Positions 12,401 through 22,514 of a stretch of DNA of 64,000 nt are shown piece after piece. The DNA comes from Rutstroemia sp. NJR-2017a BVV2. Taxonomy: Eukaryota > Ascomycota > Leotiomycetes > Helotiales > Rutstroemiaceae. The DNA lies in assembly GCA_002946415.1 (NCBI GenBank), contig NJPS01000013.1, positions 1,426,001 to 1,490,000 of the forward strand, written 5' to 3'. The notes below the pieces were generated by a model, which searched no databases, was not told where the DNA came from, and saw only the letters and a list, made by a program, of their open reading frames with translations. Made by a program: the position numbers and the translations under genes. The number at the start of each line of letters is the position of its first letter. The first letter of the stretch is position 1.

Positions 12401-12945
12401 CCTCGAAACAATCTCAATCTCAGGCTCAGAGTTCAGAATATAGCAAGGAAATCGGCAATTCTACCTTCATCTATCGCTCCCCTCTCGCTCCTCCAAAGCG
12501 TCCAAGTTGGCAAGACTTATACAGCATAGACCAGCTAAAAGGTATGCACGCCGCCGCCAAACTCGATGGATTCTTCGAGTCCCAGCCCGCCATTGGGAAT
12601 CACATCCGTGAAAACTCAAAAGGAAACACATGGAAGCATCTCTTCGAAAGCCCCAAGCTCTCACCCTGGTCTCGCGATTCTTCCAACATGATCTTCGAAG
12701 CACGCCGCAAAGGAACTATTTCCATCATCGTCTTGATTCTGTGTAACCTCTTCCCGCCGCTGCTGTTCTTGTATGCGAGTGGGTATATGGATGGGTTGAT
12801 GGTGTGGTGGTCAGAGGGCGATTTCGCGGCTTTTGCACTGAGGCAGAAGAAGTTTGCTTGGTTGGCGTTGGCGGGTTGGGGTTTGGTGACGTTTGTGGGG
12901 TTGCTGGTTTTTGTGGTGGTTTTCTTTGCGAGGTTGAGGGGTTAG
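9442..12945 (+). CDS. Large disordered protein with C-terminal membrane hairpin
   Basis: A single-exon frame of 1167 codons starting at the ATG at 9442 (MSQPLVSVSNMKDTTK). I do not recognise a named family. About 1060 residues are Ser/Pro/Gln/Asn-rich and probably disordered, with repeated acidic patches such as DSDSEDDASEQ and DDKEEDVSNEQ. A more ordered block near the end (SWQDLYSIDQLKGMHAAAKL, then FESPKLSPWSRDSSNM) precedes two hydrophobic segments, ISIIVLILCNLFPPLLFLYA and FAWLALAGWGLVTFVGLLVF, and a short ARLRG tail. It looks like a tail-anchored or hairpin membrane protein with a long cytosolic region carrying many potential phosphorylation sites. The absence of introns over 3.5 kb, and one uninterrupted frame, support a real gene. 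Confidence 0.85.
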   Translation: MSQPLVSVSNMKDTTKLSKNPYRQNESFGKSISRSTSQEVKPPSSTRKQTPVRAVFHDLQSAHSSITSGHARTASGRHAIPANISQPLHEVEAIPLRDFERKRGATVASFLQNTPLPPPPAALPHGRYDPDVEYNTPAPRAKSQQRLTSADKGEPATLLANVKSALANISSPTAPEPNATHGTATQWPRDNMNNGKEKKTQAFLVHLKENGEANPFTSEAQPRKTKAFGLGDRERSSVAYPDDDFSIYHSSLGEAPSGSLPPSSHDDGSPGNLSHTNPYRQARHSLYTPFYRERESPLRKSASDEHPKRHSYDIQRATSTVGDIYKHYVHCSRINSLDSDSEDDASEQSPLRGDIAFKASRLHRALNEVANLSSEPNAMELRPSALNIRKQRRAERSADESQPPGYTLPQLPILAAPNFLLSATQDLGRSSSYDDTRKLLDLTQPTQSTSRKALESRTNDLKVDEDDTEEDIASQFPLPNMLATPKVYVTPKVVISPADDLSVYGDDPHWEDPIMQRQPLEREVSKALRRASGYSAYSMESISTSVLSNREHSHLDRNTSKGKNFSRRFDVEATPPSDGGSLNSEQREFAAQAQAFYDRGAIPQNWITAQYQEVVRIPISHSGQLPDSPPESPINRPNEDDKEEDVSNEQDELNDWETVGESAAGAMMNSRENTPGMMGGLVNRAGSSIADISDDGTESTDAPHIDEYGSTDRIAQHPGNIQYFGDYRQRDLKKTHIPVFLPVFREHKINGYLADSNRMRPPQNFYNYNPQPLGRAHTNPFKVPPPEVMKLAQQPSSRGRKMNLFPPSLHTSEESADFTRSNQDLQQSPKVSRVDGQLRFEWTEKLDDLLAEVSLASEDRPDSAVSELPSSWKYALELGEREDDTTQDLSRATPTTLNTRNEEFNEHSITGGRRHQIHQPLVKGPPGAFYRDLRSTSKHEPKISPSKASRLAKGPVRNNGTKGYPTNTLRPLTLLASTNSPSKTNAPSKQSQSQAQSSEYSKEIGNSTFIYRSPLAPPKRPSWQDLYSIDQLKGMHAAAKLDGFFESQPAIGNHIRENSKGNTWKHLFESPKLSPWSRDSSNMIFEARRKGTISIIVLILCNLFPPLLFLYASGYMDGLMVWWSEGDFAAFALRQKKFAWLALAGWGLVTFVGLLVFVVVFFARLRG

Positions 12946-13684
12946 GGGGGGTGTATAGTGTGGGTATGTGATGGATGGATGGCGGGATGGGACGGTTTGC
13001 ACTGGGTGTTGGATGTTTTGTGATACCATTGATTTGCGTTTGGGATGAATGAAGTAGGATGAGAGGAAAGGAAGAAGTGTAAATGAGAAAAAGTTTTGAT
13101 TTACCGGATGGGATAATAATTGGACGAATGATTGGCATGAGTCTTTTGCTTGTTATCTAGGTGGTCTCTGAATTTCGCTAGAGGGCATGTAGTTGCAACA
13201 CATGGATCGGGTTGATGTACGGAGTTTTACCAACTACTTCATTCACCAAAGAAGAAGGGAAACCTCAGTCTTTAGTGCTACCGTATCTTAGTATTTCGGT
13301 ATATAATGTATTGATCCTATGTTAGATTAAGTTCACAGGAAAAGATACCCAAGTCCCTGATACTCAAACCCAATATTCAAATCAGATAAACAGGAAGACC
13401 TCTCTCCTCCTCATACCGAGAAGAAGAAGTCCGGTCTAACATACGTGGAAAACGCAATGCAGGAAGGAACTCCCCACGTGGAGACCAACCTCAATCTCAA
13501 GCTCGGACTGAAGCACAGAACTCAGGAAATCGATCTCGACCGCCGCAAACCCCACCCAACCCTAACCTACAAGCGAGATACCCCAAAAAAGAAAGATTTT
13601 TTTTTCAACGCCAACGAATTCTTCACAAAATCCACCCCGAATAAAAAACATAATAGGACTATCTCTTTTTATACAATATAGCAC
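12946..13684. other. Intergenic before tRNA-Ala
   Basis: 3' flank of the 9442 gene, G-rich and C-poor at first, then AT-rich with poly-A runs from about 13570. The 13-mer TCCCCACGTGGAG occurs at 13471-13483 and again at 14124-14136, on the other side of the tRNA. No coding signal. Confidence 0.55.
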
Positions 13685-13809
13685 GGGCTTGTGGTTTAGT
13701 GGTATAATGCTCCCTTAGCAGTTGTTCTCTGGCTCATTCATTGAGAGATAGTGAGGTGTGAGAAGATGATATTTGGGAGCGGTCCGGGGTTCGATTCCCC
13801 GCGAGTCCA
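13685..13809 (+). tRNA. tRNA-Ala (AGC) with 53-nt intron
   Basis: Acceptor stem GGGCTTG pairs with CGAGTCC and includes the G3-U70 wobble that marks tRNA-Ala. The A-box is TGGTTTAGTGG and the B-box GGTTCGATTCC is a perfect match. The anticodon stem CTCCC/GGGAG closes the loop TTAGCAT, anticodon AGC at 13717-13719. The intron lies one base after the anticodon, about 13721-13773, the usual site of nuclear tRNA introns. The T stem is CGGGG/CCCCG and the discriminator base is A. The exact 3' intron edge may shift by a base. Confidence 0.9.
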
Positions 13810-13813
13810 GAGC

Positions 13814-13819
13814 TTTTTT
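13814..13819 (+). terminator. RNA polymerase III terminator of tRNA-Ala
   Basis: A run of six T on the coding strand starting five bases after the tRNA 3' end, the standard pol III stop signal. Confidence 0.85.
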
Positions 13820-13827
13820 GTGCTTTT

Positions 13828-13997
13828 GCTTTTTGGTTTTGGGGAGGGGGGAGGATGGGGTAAGTGGAGGAAGGGTGAGGGGAGTAAGGATTGAGGAGGG
13901 ATGAGGGGGGTGATGATAGAGGGAGGGAGGTATCGATGCTTTTTGGGTGAGAGGTAAATGGTGAGGTGAGGTGGGGGGAGTTTGTGGATGAGGTTGG
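13828..13997 (+). repeat. G-rich, nearly C-free tract
   Basis: About 170 nt of mixed G/A/T with only two C, directly after the tRNA terminator. Runs of four to six G recur at short spacing (13841-13860, 13878-13882, 13905-13910), so the strand could form G-quadruplexes. Antisense open frames here are Pro-rich artefacts of this composition. Confidence 0.7.
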
Positions 13998-15597
13998 AAG
14001 AGCACACAGTCTGTCTGCTGGAGTAGGTAGTAAGGGTTGGATTATTCAAAAGCACTTGCTTGCTTTGAGCCGATGGAAGAGATAATCACAAACAGCAATC
14101 GACCTCGAAGAGATGAATCTGTATCCCCACGTGGAGGCAGGTTATCTTCCAGGATACTTCAGGCCACAAGTGCCAGGTTTCATAGCAACGTCTCGTCTCA
14201 CATCTCGATATTGTAGATGCGAAGAATCCCAGATGCATCGCAGTGAGAATTCATGCATTTGCTGTTTGCAAACCAGATGCGCGGTATCCTCCATGCAGAT
14301 AGACTATCTATCGCATAGTAGTGTTTCAACAATGAAGGGATACTGTGCCGCGAATATGGTAAACGCAGGGAGCTTCAGACCGTCGAAGATGGCGTCGTCT
14401 ATTTCATCTCCTGGGTATGGTATCTTATCTCATGTGTGCCTCGGTGCAATGCTTCGCGAGGGGCGAGGAAAATATAGTTGACGCCGCACGGGAAAATATC
14501 GAGGATGACAAAAGGAAAGTAGGTAGACGTTGGGCGGCGGCGCAATATTGATGAAGTGCAATAGTAGGCTGTACATACGAGAGATCTTGTGACTTGTACG
14601 GGTTCGCAATAAACGAAACAAAAACAAGGAGGTGTGGTGCATATAAGTTAAGCAAATGAAAGACGACGCTGGCAGTGCACCGAATCAGAATAATTGATTG
14701 CCGCGAAAAGCCTCGCTTCTGCCTGTCGACTGTCAGCCATGTAGCGATACACGGGAGATGTAGATAGCTGAAGGGTGACAGATCAAATCACATCATTGAA
14801 GTTTTCCGTCGTCGATCTTGTTAACCTGAAGCAATGCGGAGGTGGCACATACATGTATAGATACTTGTGTCTGGCTGGGATGTAACCGCACGTGGGGTAC
14901 ACTCGTACATGTACGGCAATGGGGTTGGGGTGGTGAAGAAGAAGAAGATGACAAAAGCTGGGAAGTCGTCAAACAGCGAAACAGCCTTGCAGGATGAGGA
15001 GCATTAAGTCGTACTGTGCCGTTTGGCGTGTTGCGGTCTTGGGCAGTGATGTGGTGGAGGTGGTGTGGTGGTGGTGTGGTGGAGGTGCAGAGAAAGAAAG
15101 AGGATCGTTTATGATCAGCAACGCAACTCGGACGACCAGGCACGAAAAATGGCGTACCAGGTACGTACGGTACGTTTAGAAGGATTGAGACCATGGACGC
15201 TGAGCGCACTCGCGACTGGCAATTCGATGATATCGGGCAATCCGATCCAGCCTTCTGATTTTGTGCATGCATTGACATACTGCTCAGCTTCTTGCGACAG
15301 CGTGTTCCAGTGTCGTTTTCGGCAGGTGCTGATATGCCACCAGCGCTCGCTGAAAAAACATGAAGATATCGATTCCTTGGATTGAGCTTCATGATATGGG
15401 GGGATATGGTGGTATCCGGCGCCCCTGCAAAAATAGCAGACCAACTTTTGTGCACGAATCGGGAATTGTCGTCTGTCCCGGAACACCTATTTACTAGGCC
15501 CGGGTAAGCAAAATCACACATTACCACAGTCCTCGTCGTACCTATACTATGTAATGCTACATAAAATTACTCCGTTGTGTTTCAGCTCCGAGGTTGT

Positions 15598-15735
15598 GTG
15601 AGTGTGAGTGTGAGTGCGAGTGTGAGTTTTTGTGTTTGTGTTTGTGTGAGTCGGCTCGCTCGCCTACTGTCATATTGTCATATTGTCATATTGTCATCAT
15701 GGAATCATGAATCGTGGAATCATGGAATCATAAGA
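15598..15735. repeat. GTGTGA and TGTCATAT/GGAATCAT repeats
   Basis: Successive short arrays: GTGTGA-type units (15598-15650), three TGTCATAT units (15669-15697) and GGAATCATG variants up to about 15735. Confidence 0.75.
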
Positions 15736-16129
15736 CGATGATGATGCTCCCGACTGTCTGTACACGGCCCATCAAGGCTTAGGACTGGATATCTAAATTG
15801 GTAGAGTGCGCAAGGCAGCCAGCAAAAGAGGGAAAGTCGTGCGAGAATACACAGTAAAAAAGACTGGCACTCTAAATATACATATCACATACGACACTTC
15901 TGCATGCCCCTGTCAAATTTGTCATGTCGAGCGAACCAATGTGGCGCAGGAAGGCTCGCTGTGTGGACGGAGATAGCAGGCAATGGGACGGGATTGGTGC
16001 GCTGCCACAGTGTTGCATGATCAGCTAACCATCCCCAGATGCGAGGTCAGGCTGCATTGCATGTCCGTTGGAGAAGGAGAATTGGAGAACTGGAGAATTG
16101 GCATTGGCATTGGCATCGGCATGAACAAC

Positions 16130-16187
16130 CTCACCACTCACCACTCACCACTCACCACTCACCACTCACCACTCACCACTCACCACT
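16130..16187. repeat. CTCACCA heptamer array
   Basis: About eight near-perfect tandem copies of a 7-bp unit (CTCACCA). It is open in more than one frame because of its length but is not coding. Confidence 0.85.
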
Positions 16188-16494
16188 ACATCATGTACGT
16201 GTACATGTACACAGTCGACTGCACAAATGAAGCGATTCAGCCCGGAAGAGTCTGCTCTGCGACGCTGCTACGCGCAAACTTCGCTATGTCTGTACAGCTC
16301 GACTGGCAGCCTGGAGAAAACGAAACCGACCGAGTCCTGCGCATTGTGAATTGCAGACTGCGAATGATCGGTGTGAAAGTCGAGCGCGGTACATATTATA
16401 TCATGCGGGGCCATTGTTAGTCCTTGCCTTATCCAGACTCCAGAGACGAGGGACTCGGGACAATGTGAATGTGAATGAATTTCGTTGTACGAAG

Positions 16495-16528
16495 TATGTG
16501 TGAATGTGTGAATGTGTGAATGTGTGGA
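16495..16528. repeat. TGTGAATG octamer array
   Basis: About four tandem copies of TGTGAATG, the last degenerate. Confidence 0.75.
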
Positions 16529-18276
16529 TGAATATCGACCAGCCTTCCCTTCCGCATGTCCTGATTAAGAGTTATTCCTGAACGGTAAAAGTACGATTGG
16601 GGCTAATGCATGCATGAACGAATGTGACCCAGCCGCCCGCCACTAACGGCGACGCTCGCCTCGCTTATGCGACAAAGAGTGGATATCCCGGGCCTGCACG
16701 TGACGATAAACGAGGTGATGCAATTACCAGTATTACTGGTATTTTCCCGGCGTTGTTCCTGGTCTTTGTTCCTGACTCCCTGGTGCTATTCCTGGTCGAT
16801 CGGGCTGCAAGGTGCACAGGACGTAATGTTGTGCCTGTCGCGCCTGTGCCTCTCTCCTCACAATCGGGGAACGGCGCAGTTGATGGCCGGTGTTGGACGT
16901 GCCGAGTGCTGGACTGTACGTAAATATGTCGGTAATCAAGTGCAATGTGCAAGTAATTTCAATCAAGACAACAAAAGAAAACGTTAACTTCCCTCGCTTC
17001 CGGCCAATCACATCTTTTTCGCCATGTAGCCGCCGACTTCTATAACTCGGTCCGTTGACATGTTAGTGCTGTGATATCCCACAGTGGGTTGAAATGCATT
17101 GCCTTCTTTTACCCCCAACAATTTCGAGCATCCCACTGATGCCGCAAGCTAAAGGACCGTCATCCGATGTGTACCGGAGTGCTGGAATAAGGGACCTCGC
17201 AACTCCGAACTTTGACTAAAGACTGACTGCATTTCGTAACGTCACTTGTGTCTGTGATGCCGAGTATTCCAAATATACCACCGTGAAGCCGGAACCGTTC
17301 GTCCACACGGGAGCATGCATATCTACGAAGTATACCTCTCCCTACCTATGCGCCAAGCTATCGGTGTGCCTTCAACCGTATTACAGGAAGCTTGACAGAA
17401 GAATACACAACTTAGTGGATGGGGAAGAGGATGCGAATTTCAATCTCACTTTCGTCTTCTCCTTCCTGCTGGTTTACGCGGCTCCTTTTGTGGAATTGTA
17501 CACAGGCGTGCTTAAGATAACGTGCCGATTATGGTGTCTCGGGAATGGTTTTATATACAATACGAACACGACAAGGGTAGTTCTGTACAGTACTTCGTAG
17601 ATTCCTGGCCAACATATGCTATGCACGTTGTTAACCCCGCGTATGATTTCGAAATGTCTCAAATGCCGCCGTTTCACTCCTTTTCAGATCCTTAGCTTCA
17701 TACCAAAGACGAGTATCGCTGTTGTCGAAATTAATCCAGATGTGCGATGGATATCTGCACAACCCAGGAAATTGCAGACTCATGTTCTACAAAACGAGTG
17801 TATTTGGCAAAAACCCCCCAGCCCCCCCTTGTTCATGAGAAAATACGGCGGACTTGGGTTACGTTTGAGATCTGAATCTCAAGTAGGTAATATCGGTACT
17901 TTTTGTGCCGCACAATATGATACTTATTTGTTTTTATTGCAAAATGACAGCTCGCGCGTCAAAAGAAATACCCATCTAGTATGCTACTCGAGAAGGAATA
18001 GTCTTGCCAAGTTGCCACACCCGGAAGCCGGAGAGTAGTTGATGAAAAAACCAAATACGATCGTCACACAAGATAGGCAGCCTCGACCTGAACTCTGTTT
18101 CCTGGATATCACACAAGCCAACACTCGGCAGAAAGTCGTGGGTCGTAGGAATAGCTCTTTACGAACATTACGAGTATTCTGCTCTCGAGGGGTCTTTGTA
18201 GAGGCTCGAGTCGTCCTATGGTGGGCACATTGGTTAAACAACATAGCCAGTGGTCCGGTAATTCCTGTGTCTCCAT

Positions 18277-18305
18277 TGTCTGTCCTTGTCTGTCCTTGTC
18301 TGTCC
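18277..18305. repeat. CTTGTCTGTC tandem repeat
   Basis: About three copies of a 10-bp pyrimidine-rich unit. Confidence 0.7.
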
Positions 18306-18730
18306 CGTTGGAAGTGATCATAAGGTAAAGAGGGCAATACAGGGACCACTATACGAGCATTCTCACGCAGCTGCCTTTTTTCTTGCATAACTTGGTACGA
18401 TACTACAAGTAGATAACCATAGCAGATGTGGAGTCTTTATTTCCCAAGAGTCGCAAAGTTGGTGTTGTGTTGTGCGTAGTAAAGGGATTTTTGGCGATCT
18501 TCTCTTCTCTCCCCCACTTTTTGCAGCTTTGCTCGCAGCTTCATGGTCCTCCTCGCCTCGACTCCTCGGCCCCCAGAGCGGCCCTCAAGGCTCAGGCCCC
18601 CCAAAGGAAGCAGGGGAATTGGCCCTCGAGTGATCTGGATCCACAAACAAGCAACCAAGGAGTGCAAGGGCACGCAAAAGCAACTTAGACGCGGGCTCTC
18701 ACGACCAAATGATGGAGTACGGCACTTTTA

Positions 18731-18790
18731 CGCTATGCCATGCCATGCCCTGCCTGCCATGCCTGCCCTGCCTTGCCCTGCCATGCGCAC
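18731..18790. repeat. Imperfect CCATG/CCTG array
   Basis: Sixty bases made almost wholly of GCCATG, CCCTG and GCCTG words about 270 bp upstream of the 19057 start codon. Confidence 0.7.
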
Positions 18791-19056
18791 ACCCTGCCCA
18801 GACTAGCTCGCTTTGCAAAGGTGTGAAAGGTGGTGATGTTTTCCAAAAAAGAAAATCCGCAGCACAGCAGGCTTCGAGGGTTGCATTCTTCTATATTTGA
18901 GGCGCAAGCTACCTCGTCAGATAAGCTTATGAAAGGATCAAATAATAATCTCTTTCATATCCTAATACCACCACTACGTCCTGTCCACCATACAAATTCG
19001 TACAAATCATCCCTCATCCCTCCCTGTCCCCTCGACAAAGGGAAAAATCCGTATTA

Positions 19057-21111
19057 ATGACAAAGACACTCCCCTTCCCCCTTCCTCTCGTCAGATCGTC
19101 CAAAAAGAAGAAATACATCTGGAATGACAACAATAATTCCATCGCTACCGCCCCAGCTTCCGTCTTGGACTTAAACATGGTCGAATTCACCAATAACGTC
19201 GAACAGCTCATCCGAGAAACCGATGAGGCATTTCAAGCTGTTGGGTTTGCTTTAGGTGATGCGAAAGCTGCGACCCGAGGTTGGCAACAATACGATACCC
19301 GCCAAAGCCGTACAATTGGGAGCAAACCTATGAACATTGCCGTCGCACGGACCAATCCCATATCCAAACGAGATCTCATGAAGACTTCACAAGAAAGTCC
19401 ACCCAGCAGTGGTTCATTGGGGAAATCACCAGTACCAAAATCTATCGTGGCCTCGAAAACAAAGAGAACAAATTCGCCCAAGCAAAAGAAGCACAACTCC
19501 TCGCCAAAATCGCACCGAAGGACTTTACCCCATCCGCACACATCGGCACGATGGCATCTGGGAGATGTAACGGCCAGTATGGCCGATGTCTTCAGCGGGA
19601 AGATGTTTTCAAAAATCGAAGTTGACGAAATGTTAACGCCCGACAGACGACAACAACTCGAGGAGAAGGCGAAAAAGTTGGACAGTGAAAGAAAAGCCTC
19701 GATCGGAAGTGCTCTGAGTGAAGCAGCTCGCAATTCCGAGAGTTCTCGAGCTGCGGATGGGGCCAGCCCGGTCGACAAGTCCCACGAATTGGATGGTAAC
19801 CAGATTTTCGAAGCAGATACCACTTCTCCAACGGAACCTTTTCATTTGGAGAATCTATTACCTCAAATTGATATTTCCAACGATGAGCGAACACCAACAT
19901 CTGCCGAACCAGTTTCGGCACTCTCAGCGCCATCTGATAGCATGGAGAATATCCAACAATCATCACGGAAACCGCTACCAGACCTACCTGATTCCGACGA
20001 TCTCGAAGTTTCTGCCATCGAACAAGCCTTTGAGGACCTTAACTTTCCTTCACCACCCCGCAACTCCTCCCCTCATCTACCCCGTAGTCGTTCTAACACC
20101 GGTCTCACTACTACTCTCTTACCAACAATTCCCGAAGTTACCCAACTTCAAGTTAAAACTTTACATACCCCTACACGCAGCTTGTCTCAAGACTCCGAGT
20201 TCTCGCAAGATTCGGCAACATCTTCGATTAGCGACTACATTCAGCTCCCATCTACACCATATACTTTGACATCTCCACTTTTCCGCCACGGCCCGATCCG
20301 CGTCGAAACTCTCTGCCACAGTCGTCGTGATTCTCTCAATAGTCCCGAAGAAGCATTGGATTGGACGGCATTTCAAATGGCTATATCTGGCACAATGGAT
20401 GATGGTGGATTTGGATTTGGTGCCGACGAAGAAAGTCTACAAGAGGCGGACGATGCAGAAGTAGACGCATTACTAGAATGGTGGGCTAGTTTCGGATACC
20501 AGGGAACAGGCAGACTAGTTAAGGAAGCGCCACCTTCGAGGAGAAAGAAGGCGAGATCTGATGGATCAAAGGAAGTGAGCAACCTCAGTAAGGTTGTCAA
20601 TTTCAGAACAAGCAAGGCATTGGGACCTTCAATGATGAATACCGAAGTTAATGCTACTGGAACTGGATTGGATTATAGAGGTGGACTATGGGTTCCGCAA
20701 CTGCGCGATCAGGAATTTACTTCCAACAATACTCCGTCTCGACAATCTGTACAGCTCAAGCCCAAACCTGCAAAAACACCAACTCAATCTCATTTCCCAC
20801 GATCTCGCGCCATTACACCACCACCAGCACCACTACCATCCCAACAACAGCAACAACAGCAACAACAGCCGCCTCAGGGTCCGGGCGCCCGCCGCGATGT
20901 CGTTCTCAAAGTGGACGTTCCACCTACCAATACCGCAGATGACAGTGACGACGATTCTTTACCACCGAGCCCCATCAATCTTGTAAAGATCAAAGACGAA
21001 TACATCCCCATGGGCTACAACCTTGGGCATGACCTAGGTGATTTCCTGAACTGGGAGACATATCATGTGCAGAGTTTATTTGGAGAAGATGAAGGAAGAG
21101 GATACATGTAG
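19057..21111 (+). CDS. Hypothetical Ser/Pro-rich protein with poly-Gln
   Basis: A single-exon frame of 684 codons from ATG 19057. I do not recognise the family. A basic start (RSSKKKKY) is followed by a possibly helical segment (EFTNNVEQLIRETDEAFQAV, residues about 43-62), then long disordered Ser/Pro/Thr regions with KSKR-type basic patches. An acidic helical block (MDDGGFGFGADEESLQEADD, about 447-466) leads into VDALLEWWASFGYQGTGRLV, probably the conserved core. A run of nine Gln lies at about residue 590, and the C-terminus NLGHDLGDFLNWETYHVQSL also looks conserved. A downstream in-frame Met (MVEFTNN) is an alternative start. A cytosolic or nuclear regulatory protein is a guess from composition. 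Confidence 0.8.
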   Translation: MTKTLPFPLPLVRSSKKKKYIWNDNNNSIATAPASVLDLNMVEFTNNVEQLIRETDEAFQAVGFALGDAKAATRGWQQYDTRQSRTIGSKPMNIAVARTNPISKRDLMKTSQESPPSSGSLGKSPVPKSIVASKTKRTNSPKQKKHNSSPKSHRRTLPHPHTSARWHLGDVTASMADVFSGKMFSKIEVDEMLTPDRRQQLEEKAKKLDSERKASIGSALSEAARNSESSRAADGASPVDKSHELDGNQIFEADTTSPTEPFHLENLLPQIDISNDERTPTSAEPVSALSAPSDSMENIQQSSRKPLPDLPDSDDLEVSAIEQAFEDLNFPSPPRNSSPHLPRSRSNTGLTTTLLPTIPEVTQLQVKTLHTPTRSLSQDSEFSQDSATSSISDYIQLPSTPYTLTSPLFRHGPIRVETLCHSRRDSLNSPEEALDWTAFQMAISGTMDDGGFGFGADEESLQEADDAEVDALLEWWASFGYQGTGRLVKEAPPSRRKKARSDGSKEVSNLSKVVNFRTSKALGPSMMNTEVNATGTGLDYRGGLWVPQLRDQEFTSNNTPSRQSVQLKPKPAKTPTQSHFPRSRAITPPPAPLPSQQQQQQQQQPPQGPGARRDVVLKVDVPPTNTADDSDDDSLPPSPINLVKIKDEYIPMGYNLGHDLGDFLNWETYHVQSLFGEDEGRGYM

Positions 21112-21636
21112 TTAGGAGTATTTGATTTTCCATGGTGCGGATCTATGTATTACTCTTGAAGTTGTAGGTTTATGGATTTGGGATTGCGCGGCATTTTGGC
21201 ATAAAATTTGGGAAAGGAATGACTTGATTTTGGATCCGGGAATTGGGAATTGGGATGAGAATAGGAGTTTGGAATACTGAAGAGACGGATTGGAATGGAT
21301 TACGGCCTTATTGGATTTTGATTGGGATGTGCACCACATCTACATGTTTTGTTAGATGATGGATGTTTTTATGAGAAACGGTCGGATGGCTCGATACCAA
21401 TGACGGACATATTTTTAATTTCAATTCATTTTTCGAGCAATTTTGCTTTGACTTTTCTTGAGTGATGATGTGAAGGTTTTGCGAATGCCCTTTTCTGTTC
21501 TCTGTCTGCAGCGTAACTTACACTTTACTACCCACATCTACCTGAATTCTTGAGTATCTCTCTCCCTCAGAGTCGTTACCCAGCGTTCTACTCGCGCGGA
21601 ACTTCCGCTCTCACTCCCTCGGAGTCCCTCCTACAA

Positions 21637-21656
21637 CTACTACTACTACTACTACT
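21637..21656. repeat. ACT trinucleotide microsatellite
   Basis: About seven tandem ACT units. Confidence 0.8.
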
Positions 21657-22484
21657 CACTACAACGTAGCACCTTCCCTTCCCTTACCTTACTCATCATC
21701 CAACTAGGTATTCAATCCATCCGTCCATCCATCCATCAATCCTTTCCTTTCCCGTTACAAAAGCCAAGAACTCCAAATCAAAATCCGAATCACAAAAAAA
21801 TACCAAGAAGCAATTCCTGAGACTGAGACCTTATGATGTAATACCGTACCGTTCCTGGGCATCGGTTTTTACGCCGTCTCATCTTTGGAGGCGAGAGGGA
21901 TTTTCTTTTGATTTACTGGACTGTACCGTCATCGTGTTTCTTACCCCTCACTGGCCGAAGAATTGCGATTCATCCATTCATCCCATTCACTCACACACTC
22001 ACACTCATTGCAAAAAGTAAATATAGATTTCTCACCCCCCTTCCTCCCTTATCCCATCGTATCCTCGTCGCATCCAACCAACCAACCCACCCACCTCGGT
22101 AGTCCCTCCTCTTACCAATCACCTCCCTCGCCCATCCTCCGCTTCCCAGCAAGCCAACCCGGCCGCCACGTGCATCCCACGCATTCCCATGCCGTGCGTG
22201 CCATGCCGTGGCATTTTCTTTGCCCCACTCGACTTATTCACTCTGTCTGCTCGAGCCGCCCCGCAGTTTGTTGTCTTGCTAATCAGCTTGCTTGTGTGGT
22301 TGGTTGGTTGTTTGTTTGGTGGGAATCTATTTTTGCAGTACGAGTATAAGTGTGAGTAGGGATGGGACTTGGCTTTTTAGGGTAGTGATTGGTTTTTTGG
22401 GAGGGGGGAGTTAGGATGGATTTATCAGGTACGCTGATTTGTTTTCCTCTCTTGGGTGGAAGGAGGGCGGAGATACTGATTAAG

Positions 22485-22514
22485 TGATTGATGGATTGAT
22501 TGATTGATTGATTA
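22485..22514. repeat. GATT tetranucleotide array
   Basis: About seven GATT units, one interrupted by an extra G. Confidence 0.8.

Larger units (their letters stand above)
13810..19056. other. 5.2-kb gene-poor region with simple repeats
   Basis: No open frame here shows a domain, consistent codon use or an acceptable exon structure. It holds several simple repeats (listed separately) and probably the regulatory region and leader of the 19057 gene. An untranslated RNA cannot be excluded. Confidence 0.5.

Noticed and set aside
12725..13138. Pro/Thr-rich minus-strand frames
   Set aside because: Produced by the G-rich plus strand at the end of the 9442 gene.
13715..14055. Pro/Ser-rich minus-strand frames over the tRNA
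   Set aside because: Antisense of tRNA and of the C-free G-rich tract; composition artefact.
14793..15527. 244-codon minus-strand open frame
   Set aside because: No domain, poly-Ser and poly-His runs reflect local repeats, and the overlapping frames on both strands are similarly open.
16039..16420. Possible repeat-containing small protein
   Set aside because: The frame is open only because of the heptamer array.
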